Part shown: positions 1-6,633 of the stretch, in pieces | How the letters are laid out: each line of letters starts with the position of its first letter | How positions within the stretch are numbered: the first letter of the stretch is position 1 | NCBI GenBank assembly: GCA_919903585.1 | Contig: CAKKST010000446.1 | Span: 1-7,502 of the forward strand | DNA from: Nitrospiria bacterium | GTDB lineage: Bacteria; Nitrospirota; CAKKRA01; 9FT-COMBO-42-15 | Direction of reading: 5' to 3' | DNA length: 7,502 nucleotides | Notes under the pieces: generated by a model | What the model was told of the DNA's origin: nothing | Databases searched by the model: none | The model's input: the letters and a program-made list of their open reading frames with translations, nothing else | Translations under genes and position numbers: made by a program

Positions 1-1016
1 TATTCGGGACAGCAAAGAAGAGGATAATTCTTGCCACCTTTGCCTCAAACATCCACCGCATTCAGCAGGTGATAGATGCGGCAGTAAAGTTTGACAGGAA
101 GGTTATATTAAATGGCAGGAGCATTATAAATAATGCACAGGTGGCCCTTGATCTCGGTTATCTCAAGATGCCTGAGAAGACATGGATAAAACTTGATGAG
201 ATGAAGAATTATTCCCCTGATAAGATTGCAATAATTACCACAGGAAGTCAGGGTGAGCCGATGTCATCCCTTGCGAGGATGGCTGTTAATGAGCATAAGG
301 ATGTACAGATAGAGGAAGACGACACAGTAGTCCTTTCATCAAGGGTAATTCCCGGAAATGAGAAGGCAATATCACGGATTATAAATCACCTATTCAGAAG
401 AGGGGCAAATGTGATCTATGAGGATGTCTCTGACATCCATGTCTCTGGCCATGCAAGTCAGGAGGAGCAGAAGCTGATGATGTGCCTTGTGAGGCCGAAG
501 TATTTTATCCCTATCCATGGCGAGTACAGGCATCTTGTACATCATGCACGGCTTGCAGAGATGCTTGGCATTAGTAAGGATAATATATTTATTATTGAAG
601 ACGGCGATGTGATAGAATTTAACGGGGACGGCGCTGTTAGAAAAGAAAAGGTGCAGGCAGGAAGGGTATTTGTTGACGGAAAGGTGATTGGTGATGTGGG
701 TAATATTGTCCTGCGCGACAGGGCGAGGATCGGCGCAGACGGGATTATCATTGTGCTTGTCAGCGTTGAAAAGGTGACAGGCCGGGTGGTTACAGGGCCG
801 GATATTGTAACGAGGGGGTTTGTATTTGAGGAGGAGTCGCAGGAATTGATTGGGGAGATGAAGCAGGTGGTGAGCGATCTGCTCGGCCAGCTTGAGCAGG
901 AGCTGATGGCAGACTGGGTAGTGGTGAAGACAAAGGTGAGAAACACCCTGAAAAAATTCCTGATAAAAAAGATGGACAGAAAGCCGATGATAATACCGAT
1001 TATAGTGGAGTTATAG
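1..1016 (+). CDS. rnj: Ribonuclease J family protein, 3' part (5' end outside window)
   Basis: C-terminal part of an RNase J, a metallo-beta-lactamase/beta-CASP RNase that combines endonuclease and 5'-3' exonuclease activity in cytoplasmic mRNA and rRNA processing. The reading frame is open from base 3, upstream of the first possible start (GTG at 69), and encodes RIILATFASNIHRIQQV before it, so the gene enters from outside. About 338 residues are visible of a usual ~550. Visible family motifs are TTGSQGEP (about 237-260), HVSGHA with its metal/active-site His (438-455), the beta-CASP PIHGEYRH block (about 510-533), and the C-terminal domain with GFVFEEESQEL and a basic end. The N-terminal HxHxDH metal motif lies outside the window. 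The stop (TAG 1014-1016) is 10 bases before ftsK, whose Shine-Dalgarno overlaps it, so the two genes are probably co-transcribed. Family assignment is firm; J1 versus J2 cannot be decided. Confidence 0.95.
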   Translation, partial: FGTAKKRIILATFASNIHRIQQVIDAAVKFDRKVILNGRSIINNAQVALDLGYLKMPEKTWIKLDEMKNYSPDKIAIITTGSQGEPMSSLARMAVNEHKDVQIEEDDTVVLSSRVIPGNEKAISRIINHLFRRGANVIYEDVSDIHVSGHASQEEQKLMMCLVRPKYFIPIHGEYRHLVHHARLAEMLGISKDNIFIIEDGDVIEFNGDGAVRKEKVQAGRVFVDGKVIGDVGNIVLRDRARIGADGIIIVLVSVEKVTGRVVTGPDIVTRGFVFEEESQELIGEMKQVVSDLLGQLEQELMADWVVVKTKVRNTLKKFLIKKMDRKPMIIPIIVEL

Positions 1017-1026
1017 GATAAAAATT

Positions 1027-3243
1027 ATGGCGCAGCAAAAGGAAGAGAGCCGCTTTAATGAGATTATCGGGGTAATGCTGATAGCAGCGGGGCTTCTGAT
1101 TTCAATAAGCCTGATAAGCTATCACAGCGATGACCCCTCTTTTAATACAGCCTCGCAGCAGACTGGGATAAAGAACTGGGCAGGCGTTGTCGGCGCATAT
1201 CTTTCTGACGGCCTATTTCAGCTTTTTGGCGGCGGAGCCTATATATTCCCATTTTTTGCATTTCTCTTTGGCTTTAAAAAGATACTGGATATAAAATCAA
1301 GGAGATTTTATTTAGAACTGACAGGCGCCATTATCTTTCTGTTTTCCCTTACAGCCTTTTTAACAATCACATACGACAGGATACCCACATTTTATGGCGC
1401 CCATATCCCTTCCGGCGGCCTGCTCGGCGATATAATCTCCTATCTCCTCCTTAAATCTTTAGCAAGGCCGGGTGCGTATATAATAGTCATTGCGCTCGGT
1501 ATAATCTCACTTATCATCTCAACCAATATCTCGCTTATACAAATCTTCATGTGGTTCTGGGATAATGCCCTTAATGCCTATGACAGGGTCAAGACAGAGA
1601 AGATAATAAAAGAGGAGCAGGAGAAAAGATGGAAGGAAGAGGGGATTATCCGCGAGAAGGGTATATTTGATGATAAGGAGCTGCCAAAGATTACAGAGAC
1701 AAAGAAGATTGTAACACAGGAGCATTTTACCTTTGCAGAGACCAAAAAGATCGGGGAATATCAATTGCCCCCATTAAAACTCCTGAATGACCCGCCTGTC
1801 TCTGCGAGAAAGATATCAAAGGAAGAGCTCCTGATGAACTCAAGCATACTTGAGAAAAAGCTCCTTGATTACGGCATAGAGGGAAGGGTGATAAATGTCC
1901 ATCCCGGGCCTGTGATTACCATGTATGAATTTGAGCCTGCCCCGGGTGTTAAGGTGAACAAGATAGTGGGCCTTGCAGATGACCTTGCGCTGGCAATGAG
2001 GGCATTGAGCGTGCGTATTGTGGCGCCTATCCCCGGCAAGTCTGTTGTCGGCATTGAGATACCAAATAATATAAGAGAGGATGTCTTTTTTAAGGAGATA
2101 TTATCATCCGATGCATTTTTAGAGGCAGGCGCAAGGCTTCCCCTTGCCCTCGGAAAGGATATATTTGGAAATCCTGTTGTGACTGATTTAACGAGGATGC
2201 CGCACCTGCTCGTTGCAGGCGCAACAGGCTCAGGCAAGAGCGTCGCATTAAACTCCATGATATGCAGCATCCTCTTTGCAGCAACGTCAGATGATGTTAA
2301 GCTCCTGATGATAGACCCAAAAATGCTGGAGCTTTCTATCTATGAAGGCATACCGCATCTTATCTCGCCTGTTATTACCCAGACAAAAGAGGCCGCAGGC
2401 GCCCTGCAGAAAATAGTCGGCGAGATGCAGAGGAGATATAAGCTGCTTGCTGAAAAGGGTGTGCGGAATATAGACGGATACAATAATATGATCAGCTCAG
2501 AGGTCAGGATTAAGGATTCTGCCTTTAAGACAAAAAAGGTATCACATGACGAGTCCGAGACAGAAGATATAGAAGACAAGGGTGATGAAGAGCCGTCGCG
2601 CCTTCCATATATTGTTGTGATTATAGATGAGCTTGCAGATTTAATGATGGCATCAGCATACGAGGTGGAAGGCGCCATTGCAAGGCTCGCGCAGATGGCG
2701 AGGGCAGCAGGCATACATATTATACTTGCAACGCAGAGGCCGTCTGTTGATGTCCTGACAGGTGTTATCAAGGCGAATTTTTCTGCACGGGTATCCTTTC
2801 AGGTATCATCAAAGACAGATTCAAGGACAATACTTGATGCCAATGGGGCAGAGCAGCTCCTTGGCAGGGGGGATATGCTCTTTATGCCGCCGGGCACTGC
2901 GAGGATAGACCGCATACACGGATCATATATAAGCGAGGAGGAGATAAAGAAGGTTGTAGACTTTTTAAAAGAGCAGGCAGCGCCGTCATACGAGGCATTT
3001 ATGCAGGCCCCCCTGCCTGAGGAGGAAGAGGATGCAGGCATGGAGGATGAACGTGATGAGTTTTACCAGAGGGCAGTTGATATTGTTGTATCTACAGGTC
3101 AGGCATCTATCTCAATGATCCAGCGAAAACTCCGCATTGGTTACAACCGCGCAGCCCGGATGGTAGAGATGATGGAGGAGGACGGCATTGTCTCCCCGCC
3201 AAATGCAGGGAAGAGAGAGGTAATATACAGGAGAAGCCTGTAA
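1027..3243 (+). CDS. ftsK: DNA translocase FtsK/SpoIIIE family
   Basis: A 738-residue septal, membrane-anchored, ATP-driven dsDNA pump that clears chromosome termini and activates dimer resolution at division. The N-terminus has about four membrane segments (roughly residues 14-32, 63-83, 98-116, 131-167). A short charged linker (about 185-265) follows, then the motor: Walker A GATGSGKS at 398-405 and Walker B VVIIDELAD with D534/E535. The C-terminal winged-helix gamma domain (about 677-737) carries RIGYNRAAR (703-711), the family's KOPS-type DNA-reading helix. The linker is short, so length fits SpoIIIE-like FtsKs rather than the ~1300-residue E. coli form. The ATG at 1027 is supported by TAGGA at 1014-1018, overlapping the RNase J stop. 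One oddity is a charged, low-complexity insertion at about residues 489-525, just before the Walker B strand. All catalytic motifs are intact. Confidence 0.97.
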   Translation: MAQQKEESRFNEIIGVMLIAAGLLISISLISYHSDDPSFNTASQQTGIKNWAGVVGAYLSDGLFQLFGGGAYIFPFFAFLFGFKKILDIKSRRFYLELTGAIIFLFSLTAFLTITYDRIPTFYGAHIPSGGLLGDIISYLLLKSLARPGAYIIVIALGIISLIISTNISLIQIFMWFWDNALNAYDRVKTEKIIKEEQEKRWKEEGIIREKGIFDDKELPKITETKKIVTQEHFTFAETKKIGEYQLPPLKLLNDPPVSARKISKEELLMNSSILEKKLLDYGIEGRVINVHPGPVITMYEFEPAPGVKVNKIVGLADDLALAMRALSVRIVAPIPGKSVVGIEIPNNIREDVFFKEILSSDAFLEAGARLPLALGKDIFGNPVVTDLTRMPHLLVAGATGSGKSVALNSMICSILFAATSDDVKLLMIDPKMLELSIYEGIPHLISPVITQTKEAAGALQKIVGEMQRRYKLLAEKGVRNIDGYNNMISSEVRIKDSAFKTKKVSHDESETEDIEDKGDEEPSRLPYIVVIIDELADLMMASAYEVEGAIARLAQMARAAGIHIILATQRPSVDVLTGVIKANFSARVSFQVSSKTDSRTILDANGAEQLLGRGDMLFMPPGTARIDRIHGSYISEEEIKKVVDFLKEQAAPSYEAFMQAPLPEEEEDAGMEDERDEFYQRAVDIVVSTGQASISMIQRKLRIGYNRAARMVEMMEEDGIVSPPNAGKREVIYRRSL

Positions 3244-3247
3244 AAAA

Positions 3248-3272
3248 AGGGTGAAGGGGATAGGGTGAAGGG
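3248..3272 (+). repeat. Short direct repeat AGGGTGAAGGG x2
   Basis: Two exact copies of the 11-mer AGGGTGAAGGG (3248-3258 and 3262-3272) separated by GAT, filling most of the 52-base gap between ftsK and lolA. The reverse complement (CCCTTCACCCT) resembles the CCCTCACCCTAACCCT unit near 5895, so this may be a decayed relative of that repeat. That link is inference. Confidence 0.6.
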
Positions 3273-3274
3273 TC

Positions 3275-3281
3275 AAGGAGG
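3275..3281 (+). promoter_or_regulatory. Shine-Dalgarno AAGGAGG before lolA
   Basis: A strong AAGGAGG lies 14 bases before the ATG at 3296, longer than the usual 5-9. It supports translation starting near here, but the loose spacing leaves the exact lolA start uncertain. The alternative ATG at 3317 is farther still (35 bases). Confidence 0.6.
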
Positions 3282-3295
3282 ATAGATAAATAAAA

Positions 3296-3994
3296 ATGCA
3301 AAAGTCAAAGTATAAAATGACATGTCAAAAATTAAAAATCAAAATTAAGGAAGCCTTTGTCTTATTAATAATTGTGCTGTTGCCTTTTTCAGTTTCTGCT
3401 GCTGATCTAAAGGATGTTGTAGATAATTTACAGATGCGGTATGATAAGATAAAGGAGTTTCAGGCAGATTTTTCTCAGGAGGCTGTATTTAAAATCAGCC
3501 AGATGACAGAAAAGGGGACAGGGAAGGTGTATATAAAGAAGCCTGATATGATGCGCTGGGACTATATTAAACCCAGAAGGCAGACAATCATTATAAATAA
3601 GAGGGATATCCTAATCTATCTTCCTGATGAAAAACAGGTTATGAAGGATAAACTGCCAGCAGGCGGAGTAACACCTACTACATTTATTAGCGATGTGACG
3701 AGGATGAGGGACGATTTCAACATCTTGCTCCTTCAGGATAAAAAGGATTCAGATTCAGGGTTATACAACCTTATGCTCACGCCAAAGAAAGAGGGCATGA
3801 ATATCAAGAAGGTTATACTTGATGTTTCAGAAAAGGATTATCTGATTTTAAAACTCACCATCACAGACCTTCAGGATAATGTTACCACTATTAGTTTTTC
3901 CAATATGAAGGCCAATGCAGGTGTCAAGGACGGCCTCTTTGCCTTTAAAATACCAAAGGGTGTAGAGGTGATTGAGAGGCAGAAGGCTAAATAG
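3296..3994 (+). CDS. lolA: Outer membrane lipoprotein carrier protein LolA
   Basis: A 232-residue periplasmic chaperone that takes lipoproteins released by the LolCDE inner-membrane ABC complex to the outer membrane. The N-terminus is a signal peptide: a Lys-rich n-region (residues 1-19), a hydrophobic core (about 20-33, AFVLLIIVLLPFSV), and a VSA/ADL signal peptidase I site near residue 35. The mature part shows LolA-type features: FQADFSQE (55-62), GKVYIKKPDMMRWDY (76-90) followed by a Pro-rich turn, a central beta-rich region, and the terminal block FAFKIPKGVEVI (216-227). The mature length of about 197 residues is normal. The start is uncertain: the first ~18 codons are very A-rich and resemble a dispersed intergenic repeat; ATG 3317 (residue 8) is the alternative. 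It ends 4 bases before the ABC ATPase gene. No LolB or LolCDE gene is visible. Confidence 0.92.
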   Translation: MQKSKYKMTCQKLKIKIKEAFVLLIIVLLPFSVSAADLKDVVDNLQMRYDKIKEFQADFSQEAVFKISQMTEKGTGKVYIKKPDMMRWDYIKPRRQTIIINKRDILIYLPDEKQVMKDKLPAGGVTPTTFISDVTRMRDDFNILLLQDKKDSDSGLYNLMLTPKKEGMNIKKVILDVSEKDYLILKLTITDLQDNVTTISFSNMKANAGVKDGLFAFKIPKGVEVIERQKAK

Positions 3995-3998
3995 TTAG

Positions 3999-4982
3999 AT
4001 GAACATCATTGAGGTGGTAAATTTAAGCAAAAGTTTTAAGGCCAAGAAGGGTACAATCACTGCAGTTAAGGATGTCTCCTTTAATGTAAGGATGGGCGAA
4101 CTCTTTGGCTTTCTCGGCCCGAATGGCGCCGGGAAGACCACTACCATAAATATCCTCTGCACGCTTCTTACTCCCACATCTGGAAAGGCATTGCTAAACT
4201 CTTTTGATGTAGTCACAAACCCAAATGAGGTAAGGCAGTCCATTGGCCTTGTGTTTCAGGAGCCGAGCCTTGATGAGAAGCTTACAGCGAGGGAGAATCT
4301 GGAATTTCATGCTATGCTCTACAATGTCCCGAAGGCAGTAAGGGAGGAGCGCATAAAATATATGCTTGCGATGGTAGGGCTCTATGACAGGAAGGATGAT
4401 CTGGTAAACACCTTTTCCGGCGGCATGAAAAGACGGCTTGAGATAGCGAGGGGATTCCTGCATCATCCGAGGGTATTGTTCCTTGATGAGCCGACACTCG
4501 GCCTTGACCCGCAAACGAGAAATCATATATGGGAGTATATACATCAATTGAGAAAGAAAGAGGAGATAACGATCTTTCTCACAACACACTACATGGCAGA
4601 GGCAGAGAACTGCGACAGGGTCGCAATAATTGACTATGGCGAGATTATTGCCATTGATTCACCATCTGATTTAAAAAAGGAAATAGGCGGTGATGTGATT
4701 ACTGTGATTGCAGAAGACAGGGATAAGGCAAAGAAGACGATTGAAGAGGAATACAATTTCTCTGTGATAGAAAATGATGAAGGCTTGCACTTTGAGGTGG
4801 AGAATGGCGAGACCTTTCTGCCCAAATTTATCAAGAAGGCAGATTTTAAGATACTCTCTATAAGCCTAAGGAGGCCGACACTTGAGGATGTATTTTTAAA
4901 ATTGACAGGACGACGTATCCGTGAAGAATCAGCAGAGGCAAATACAGCATTAAAGATTCATGCAAGGAGGCTTATGAGGTGA
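3999..4982 (+). CDS. ABC exporter ATP-binding protein, DrrA/CcmA-like
   Basis: A 327-residue cytoplasmic ATPase that energises an ABC-2-type exporter; such pairs export drugs, lipids or polysaccharides. All nucleotide-binding motifs are intact: Walker A GPNGAGKT (40-47), Q-loop Gln87 in VFQEPSLDEKLT, signature FSGGM (139-143), Walker B LFLDEP with D163/E164, D-loop GLDP (168-171), and switch His197 in TTHYMAEAE. Residues ~230-305 form the C-terminal extension typical of DrrA-type ATPases (DUF4162-like), ending in RRPTLEDVFLKLTGR. ATG 3999 lies 4 bases after the lolA stop; AGAAGG at 3981-3986 inside lolA is a distant, weak Shine-Dalgarno, so coupling to lolA translation is plausible. The next gene is the ABC-2 permease, its evident partner. 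Substrate cannot be told from sequence. LolD is ruled out by the DrrA-type C-terminal extension and the ABC-2 partner. Confidence 0.94.
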   Translation: MNIIEVVNLSKSFKAKKGTITAVKDVSFNVRMGELFGFLGPNGAGKTTTINILCTLLTPTSGKALLNSFDVVTNPNEVRQSIGLVFQEPSLDEKLTARENLEFHAMLYNVPKAVREERIKYMLAMVGLYDRKDDLVNTFSGGMKRRLEIARGFLHHPRVLFLDEPTLGLDPQTRNHIWEYIHQLRKKEEITIFLTTHYMAEAENCDRVAIIDYGEIIAIDSPSDLKKEIGGDVITVIAEDRDKAKKTIEEEYNFSVIENDEGLHFEVENGETFLPKFIKKADFKILSISLRRPTLEDVFLKLTGRRIREESAEANTALKIHARRLMR

Positions 4983-4983
4983 G

Positions 4984-5080
4984 CCCCATTAGACCTAAAG
5001 GAATTATGAAAGATACTATTAAAAGTTGCTTTTGGCGGGCGCTGCAGCAAGCTATAATGCCCCAAGGAGGTCTAACGGGG
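4984..5080 (+). repeat. Spacer bounded by imperfect 13-base inverted repeats (MITE-like or RNA stem)
   Basis: The left arm CCCCATTAGACCT (4984-4996) is the reverse complement of the right arm AGGTCTAACGGGG (5068-5080) at 12 of 13 positions, with one A-C mismatch. The 71-base interior holds GCTGCAGC (5041-5048) and TATAAT (5053-5058). The right arm contains the last four bases of the AAGGAGGT Shine-Dalgarno and the first base of the permease GTG start, so a folded mRNA would hide the permease initiation site. Two readings are possible: a small inserted palindromic element that brought its own Shine-Dalgarno, or a translational control stem. No target-site duplication is obvious. Confidence 0.7.
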
Positions 5081-5083
5081 TGA
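5006..5083 (+). CDS. Possible 25-residue leader ORF overlapping the permease start
   Basis: ATG 5006, preceded by AAAGGA (4997-5002; spacing only 3), opens a 25-codon frame. It starts MKDTIKSCFW, ends GGLTG, and stops at TGA 5081-5083. The last four bases form GTGA with the permease GTG at 5080-5082, the classic overlap for translational coupling. A ribosome on this ORF would pass through the right arm of the inverted repeat and so expose the permease start. The peptide has no recognised family. The frame is short enough to be chance, so this is a candidate rather than a firm gene. Confidence 0.3.
   Translation: MKDTIKSCFWRALQQAIMPQGGLTG
5064..5071 (+). promoter_or_regulatory. Shine-Dalgarno AAGGAGGT that fixes the permease GTG start
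   Basis: AAGGAGGT is near-perfect and lies 8 bases before GTG 5080, but 20 bases before the first in-frame ATG (5092). It makes GTG 5080 the likely start and rules against the upstream TTG at 5026. Most of it sits within the inverted-repeat arm. Confidence 0.8.
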
Positions 5084-5844
5084 GCCGAAATATGATGGGG
5101 ATATACACAATCTGGCTCAGGGATGTGCGCAGGTTCTGGAGGGACAGGCCGAGGATAATTGGCGCAACCATACAGCCTGCCTTGTTTCTCTTTCTCCTCG
5201 GCACAGGCCTTGGCCGCGGGATAGTAGGGGCATTTGGCAATGATATTCGGGGGGACTATCTTACCTTTATCTATCCGGGGATAATAGGCATGTCCATCCT
5301 CTTTACATCTATTTTTTCTGCCATTTCTATTGTATGGGATAGGGAGATAGGTTTTCTAAAAGAGGTAATGGTGGCGCCAATTTCACGCTGGGCAGTTGCA
5401 GTCGGCAAGGCCTTTGGCGGAAGCACGGTTGCAGTCTTTCAGGGGAGCCTCATGCTGATCTTCGCGCCTTTTATTAATGTACACATTACACCTGCAATTG
5501 TCATAACACTTATACCTGTAATATTTCTTATCGCCTTTTCAATAACATCCATTGGCATAGTTGTGGCAGCGAGGATGCACTCCATGCAGGGCTTTCAGAT
5601 AATAATGAATTTCCTTGTGCTCCCCATGTTTTTTTTAAGCGGCGCCATGTTCCCCATAACAAATCTTCCGAGGTGGATGGCCATACTCGTGGCTATTAAC
5701 CCGCTGACTTATGGCGTTGACGCGCTAAGGGGCGTAATCCTTGGATTCAGCAACTATTCACTGATAGCTAATATGAGTATTATTAGCGGTTTTGGTATTG
5801 CAATGATAATTGCTGCTATGATAATATTTGGAAAAGTGGAATAA
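5080..5844 (+). CDS. ABC-2 type exporter permease, DrrB-like
   Basis: A 254-residue inner-membrane permease that partners the ATPase upstream. About six hydrophobic spans are visible (roughly residues 26-44, 62-86, 114-133, 139-163, 173-193, 231-251). The conserved cytoplasmic coupling segment WDREIGFLKEVMVAPISR (86-103) and the ABC-2 hallmark region FFLSGAMFPITNLPRWM followed by NPLTYGVDALRG (184-218) are both present. GTG 5080 is chosen for its ideally placed AAGGAGGT; ATG 5092 is the fallback, losing 4 residues. A longer frame open to TTG 5026 adds 18 residues lacking a Shine-Dalgarno and unlike family N-termini. Length is usual for the family. The gene is separated from the ATPase by the inverted-repeat spacer, unlike the tight spacing elsewhere in the run. 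Substrate unknown. Confidence 0.92.
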   Translation: MSRNMMGIYTIWLRDVRRFWRDRPRIIGATIQPALFLFLLGTGLGRGIVGAFGNDIRGDYLTFIYPGIIGMSILFTSIFSAISIVWDREIGFLKEVMVAPISRWAVAVGKAFGGSTVAVFQGSLMLIFAPFINVHITPAIVITLIPVIFLIAFSITSIGIVVAARMHSMQGFQIIMNFLVLPMFFLSGAMFPITNLPRWMAILVAINPLTYGVDALRGVILGFSNYSLIANMSIISGFGIAMIIAAMIIFGKVE

Positions 5845-5890
5845 TGTAAAAATATTCATATTACACAGCAACGCAAATGAACATAAAAAT

Positions 5891-5990
5891 ACCCCCCTCA
5901 CCCTAACCCTCTCCCGCAAGGGGAGAGGGGATTGAGAGGCAGCCCTCTTATTTCCCCTCCCTTGATGGGAGGGGACTAAGGGGAGGGTGT
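5891..5990 (+). repeat. C/G-rich double-hairpin intergenic repeat
   Basis: Two adjacent perfect hairpins: CCCTCTCCC/GGGAGAGGG (5907-5915 and 5921-5929, loop GCAAG) and TCCCCTCCC/GGGAGGGGA (5953-5961 and 5967-5975, loop TTGAT). The outer flanks (CACCCTAACC at 5900-5908; GGGGAGGGTG at 5980-5989) are also roughly complementary, so the whole unit could fold as a nested structure. From memory, CCCTCACCCTAACCCTCTCCC is a widespread dispersed repeat in environmental bacterial genomes. There is no T-run after either stem, so it is not a standard terminator, although it lies just where the permease transcript should end. The rest of the 5845-6024 gap is A/T-rich with no clear promoter. Confidence 0.8.
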
Positions 5991-6011
5991 AAGAGGCATT
6001 TTCGTAGCAAG

Positions 6012-6017
6012 GGAGGA
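6012..6017 (+). promoter_or_regulatory. Shine-Dalgarno GGAGGA before the yajQ-family gene
   Basis: GGAGGA within AAGGGAGGAAG is 7 bases before ATG 6025, a standard position, and confirms that start. Confidence 0.75.
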
Positions 6018-6024
6018 AGCTATT

Positions 6025-6528
6025 ATGGCAGGAGAAAATTCATTTGACATAGTGTCAAAGGTAGAGATGCAGGAGGTCAGGAATGCAGTTGATCAGGCAA
6101 TGAAAGAGATAGGCCAGCGCTTTGACTTTAAGGGAAGCAAGAGCAATATCACCCTTGATGAAAAGGAAAAGGAGGTGATCCTTATCTCTGATGATGAACA
6201 AAAATTAAAGAGTGTAATTGATATCCTGCAAACAAAGATAATAAAAAGAGGGATATCGCCAAAGGCGCTTATGTATGAGAAGGTTGAGGCAGCATCAGGG
6301 GGCACGGTAAGGCAGAAGTTAAAGCTTCAATTTGGGATACCGCAGGACAAGGCAAAGGAGATTGTAAGGATAATAAAAGACACAAAGCTGAAGCTGCAGA
6401 CACAGATACAGGGGGATCAGTTGAGGGTCAGCGGCAAAGACAGAGACGACCTCCAGTCCATTATCCAGCTTCTGAAGGATAAGGACATGGGGATTGCAAT
6501 GCAGTTTGTAAACTACAGGTCAAGTTAG
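6025..6528 (+). CDS. yajQ: YajQ family (UPF0234) nucleotide-binding protein
   Basis: A 167-residue cytoplasmic protein matching the YajQ family along its full length (usual ~160-165). Members have two ferredoxin-like domains; some bind cyclic di-GMP (shown for the Xanthomonas homologue) or nucleotides/RNA, but the role is unsettled in most bacteria. Visible landmarks are the N-terminal SFDIVSKVEMQEVRNAVDQA (6-25), RFDFKG (32-37), the DEKEKEVILISDDE strand region (45-58), DILQTKIIKRGI (66-77), and the second half with GIPQDKAKEIVRIIKDTKLKLQ (104-125), QIQGDQLRVSGKDRDDLQ (127-144) and the end FVNYR. The gene stands between two repeat-bearing gaps, so it may be a single transcription unit. I see no nearby diguanylate cyclase or phosphodiesterase to support a signalling role here. 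Confidence 0.93.
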   Translation: MAGENSFDIVSKVEMQEVRNAVDQAMKEIGQRFDFKGSKSNITLDEKEKEVILISDDEQKLKSVIDILQTKIIKRGISPKALMYEKVEAASGGTVRQKLKLQFGIPQDKAKEIVRIIKDTKLKLQTQIQGDQLRVSGKDRDDLQSIIQLLKDKDMGIAMQFVNYRSS

Positions 6529-6543
6529 CACTAATCCTGTTTC

Positions 6544-6620
6544 TGTCATTCCTGCGAAGGCAGGAATCCAGACTTGTCTATTTTTATAGATTCCCGCTCA
6601 AAAACTCTGCGGGAATGACA
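6544..6620 (+). repeat. Palindromic TGTCATTCC repeat, copy 1
   Basis: A 77-base element with inverted ends TGTCATTCCTGC (6544-6555) and GCGGGAATGACA (6609-6620), 11 of 12 complementary. Inside are hairpins ATTCCTGC/GCAGGAAT (6548-6555, 6560-6567; loop GAAG), TCTAT/ATAGA (6577-6581, 6586-6590) and ATTCCCGC/GCGGGAAT (6590-6597, 6609-6616). From memory, GTCATTCCYGCGAAGGCRGGAATCC is a common dispersed REP/MITE-like sequence. It codes for nothing visible. Confidence 0.85.
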
Positions 6621-6633
6621 GGAAAAACTATAA

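Noticed and set aside
542..946. Minus-strand ORFs opposite the RNase J, ftsK, lolA, ABC and yajQ genes
   Set aside because: They are Ser/Pro/Leu-rich shadows of strongly recognised + strand genes, with no family features or plausible starts.
3999..4982. LolD, because of the lolA neighbour
   Set aside because: The C-terminal extension and the ABC-2 permease partner mark a DrrA-type exporter, not the LolCDE ATPase.
5026..5079. TTG 5026 as permease start, giving a 272-residue protein
   Set aside because: No Shine-Dalgarno precedes it, the extra 18 residues come from the inverted-repeat spacer, and GTG 5080 has an ideal AAGGAGGT.
5907..5929. Intrinsic terminator after the permease
   Set aside because: The stem is strong, but it is followed by GATTGAGAGG rather than a T-run, and the sequence looks like a dispersed repeat.
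5980..5987. GGGGAGGG, matching the E. coli KOPS consensus GGGNAGGG read by FtsK
   Set aside because: A single hit inside a G-rich repeat is expected by chance; a genome-wide orientation bias would be needed.
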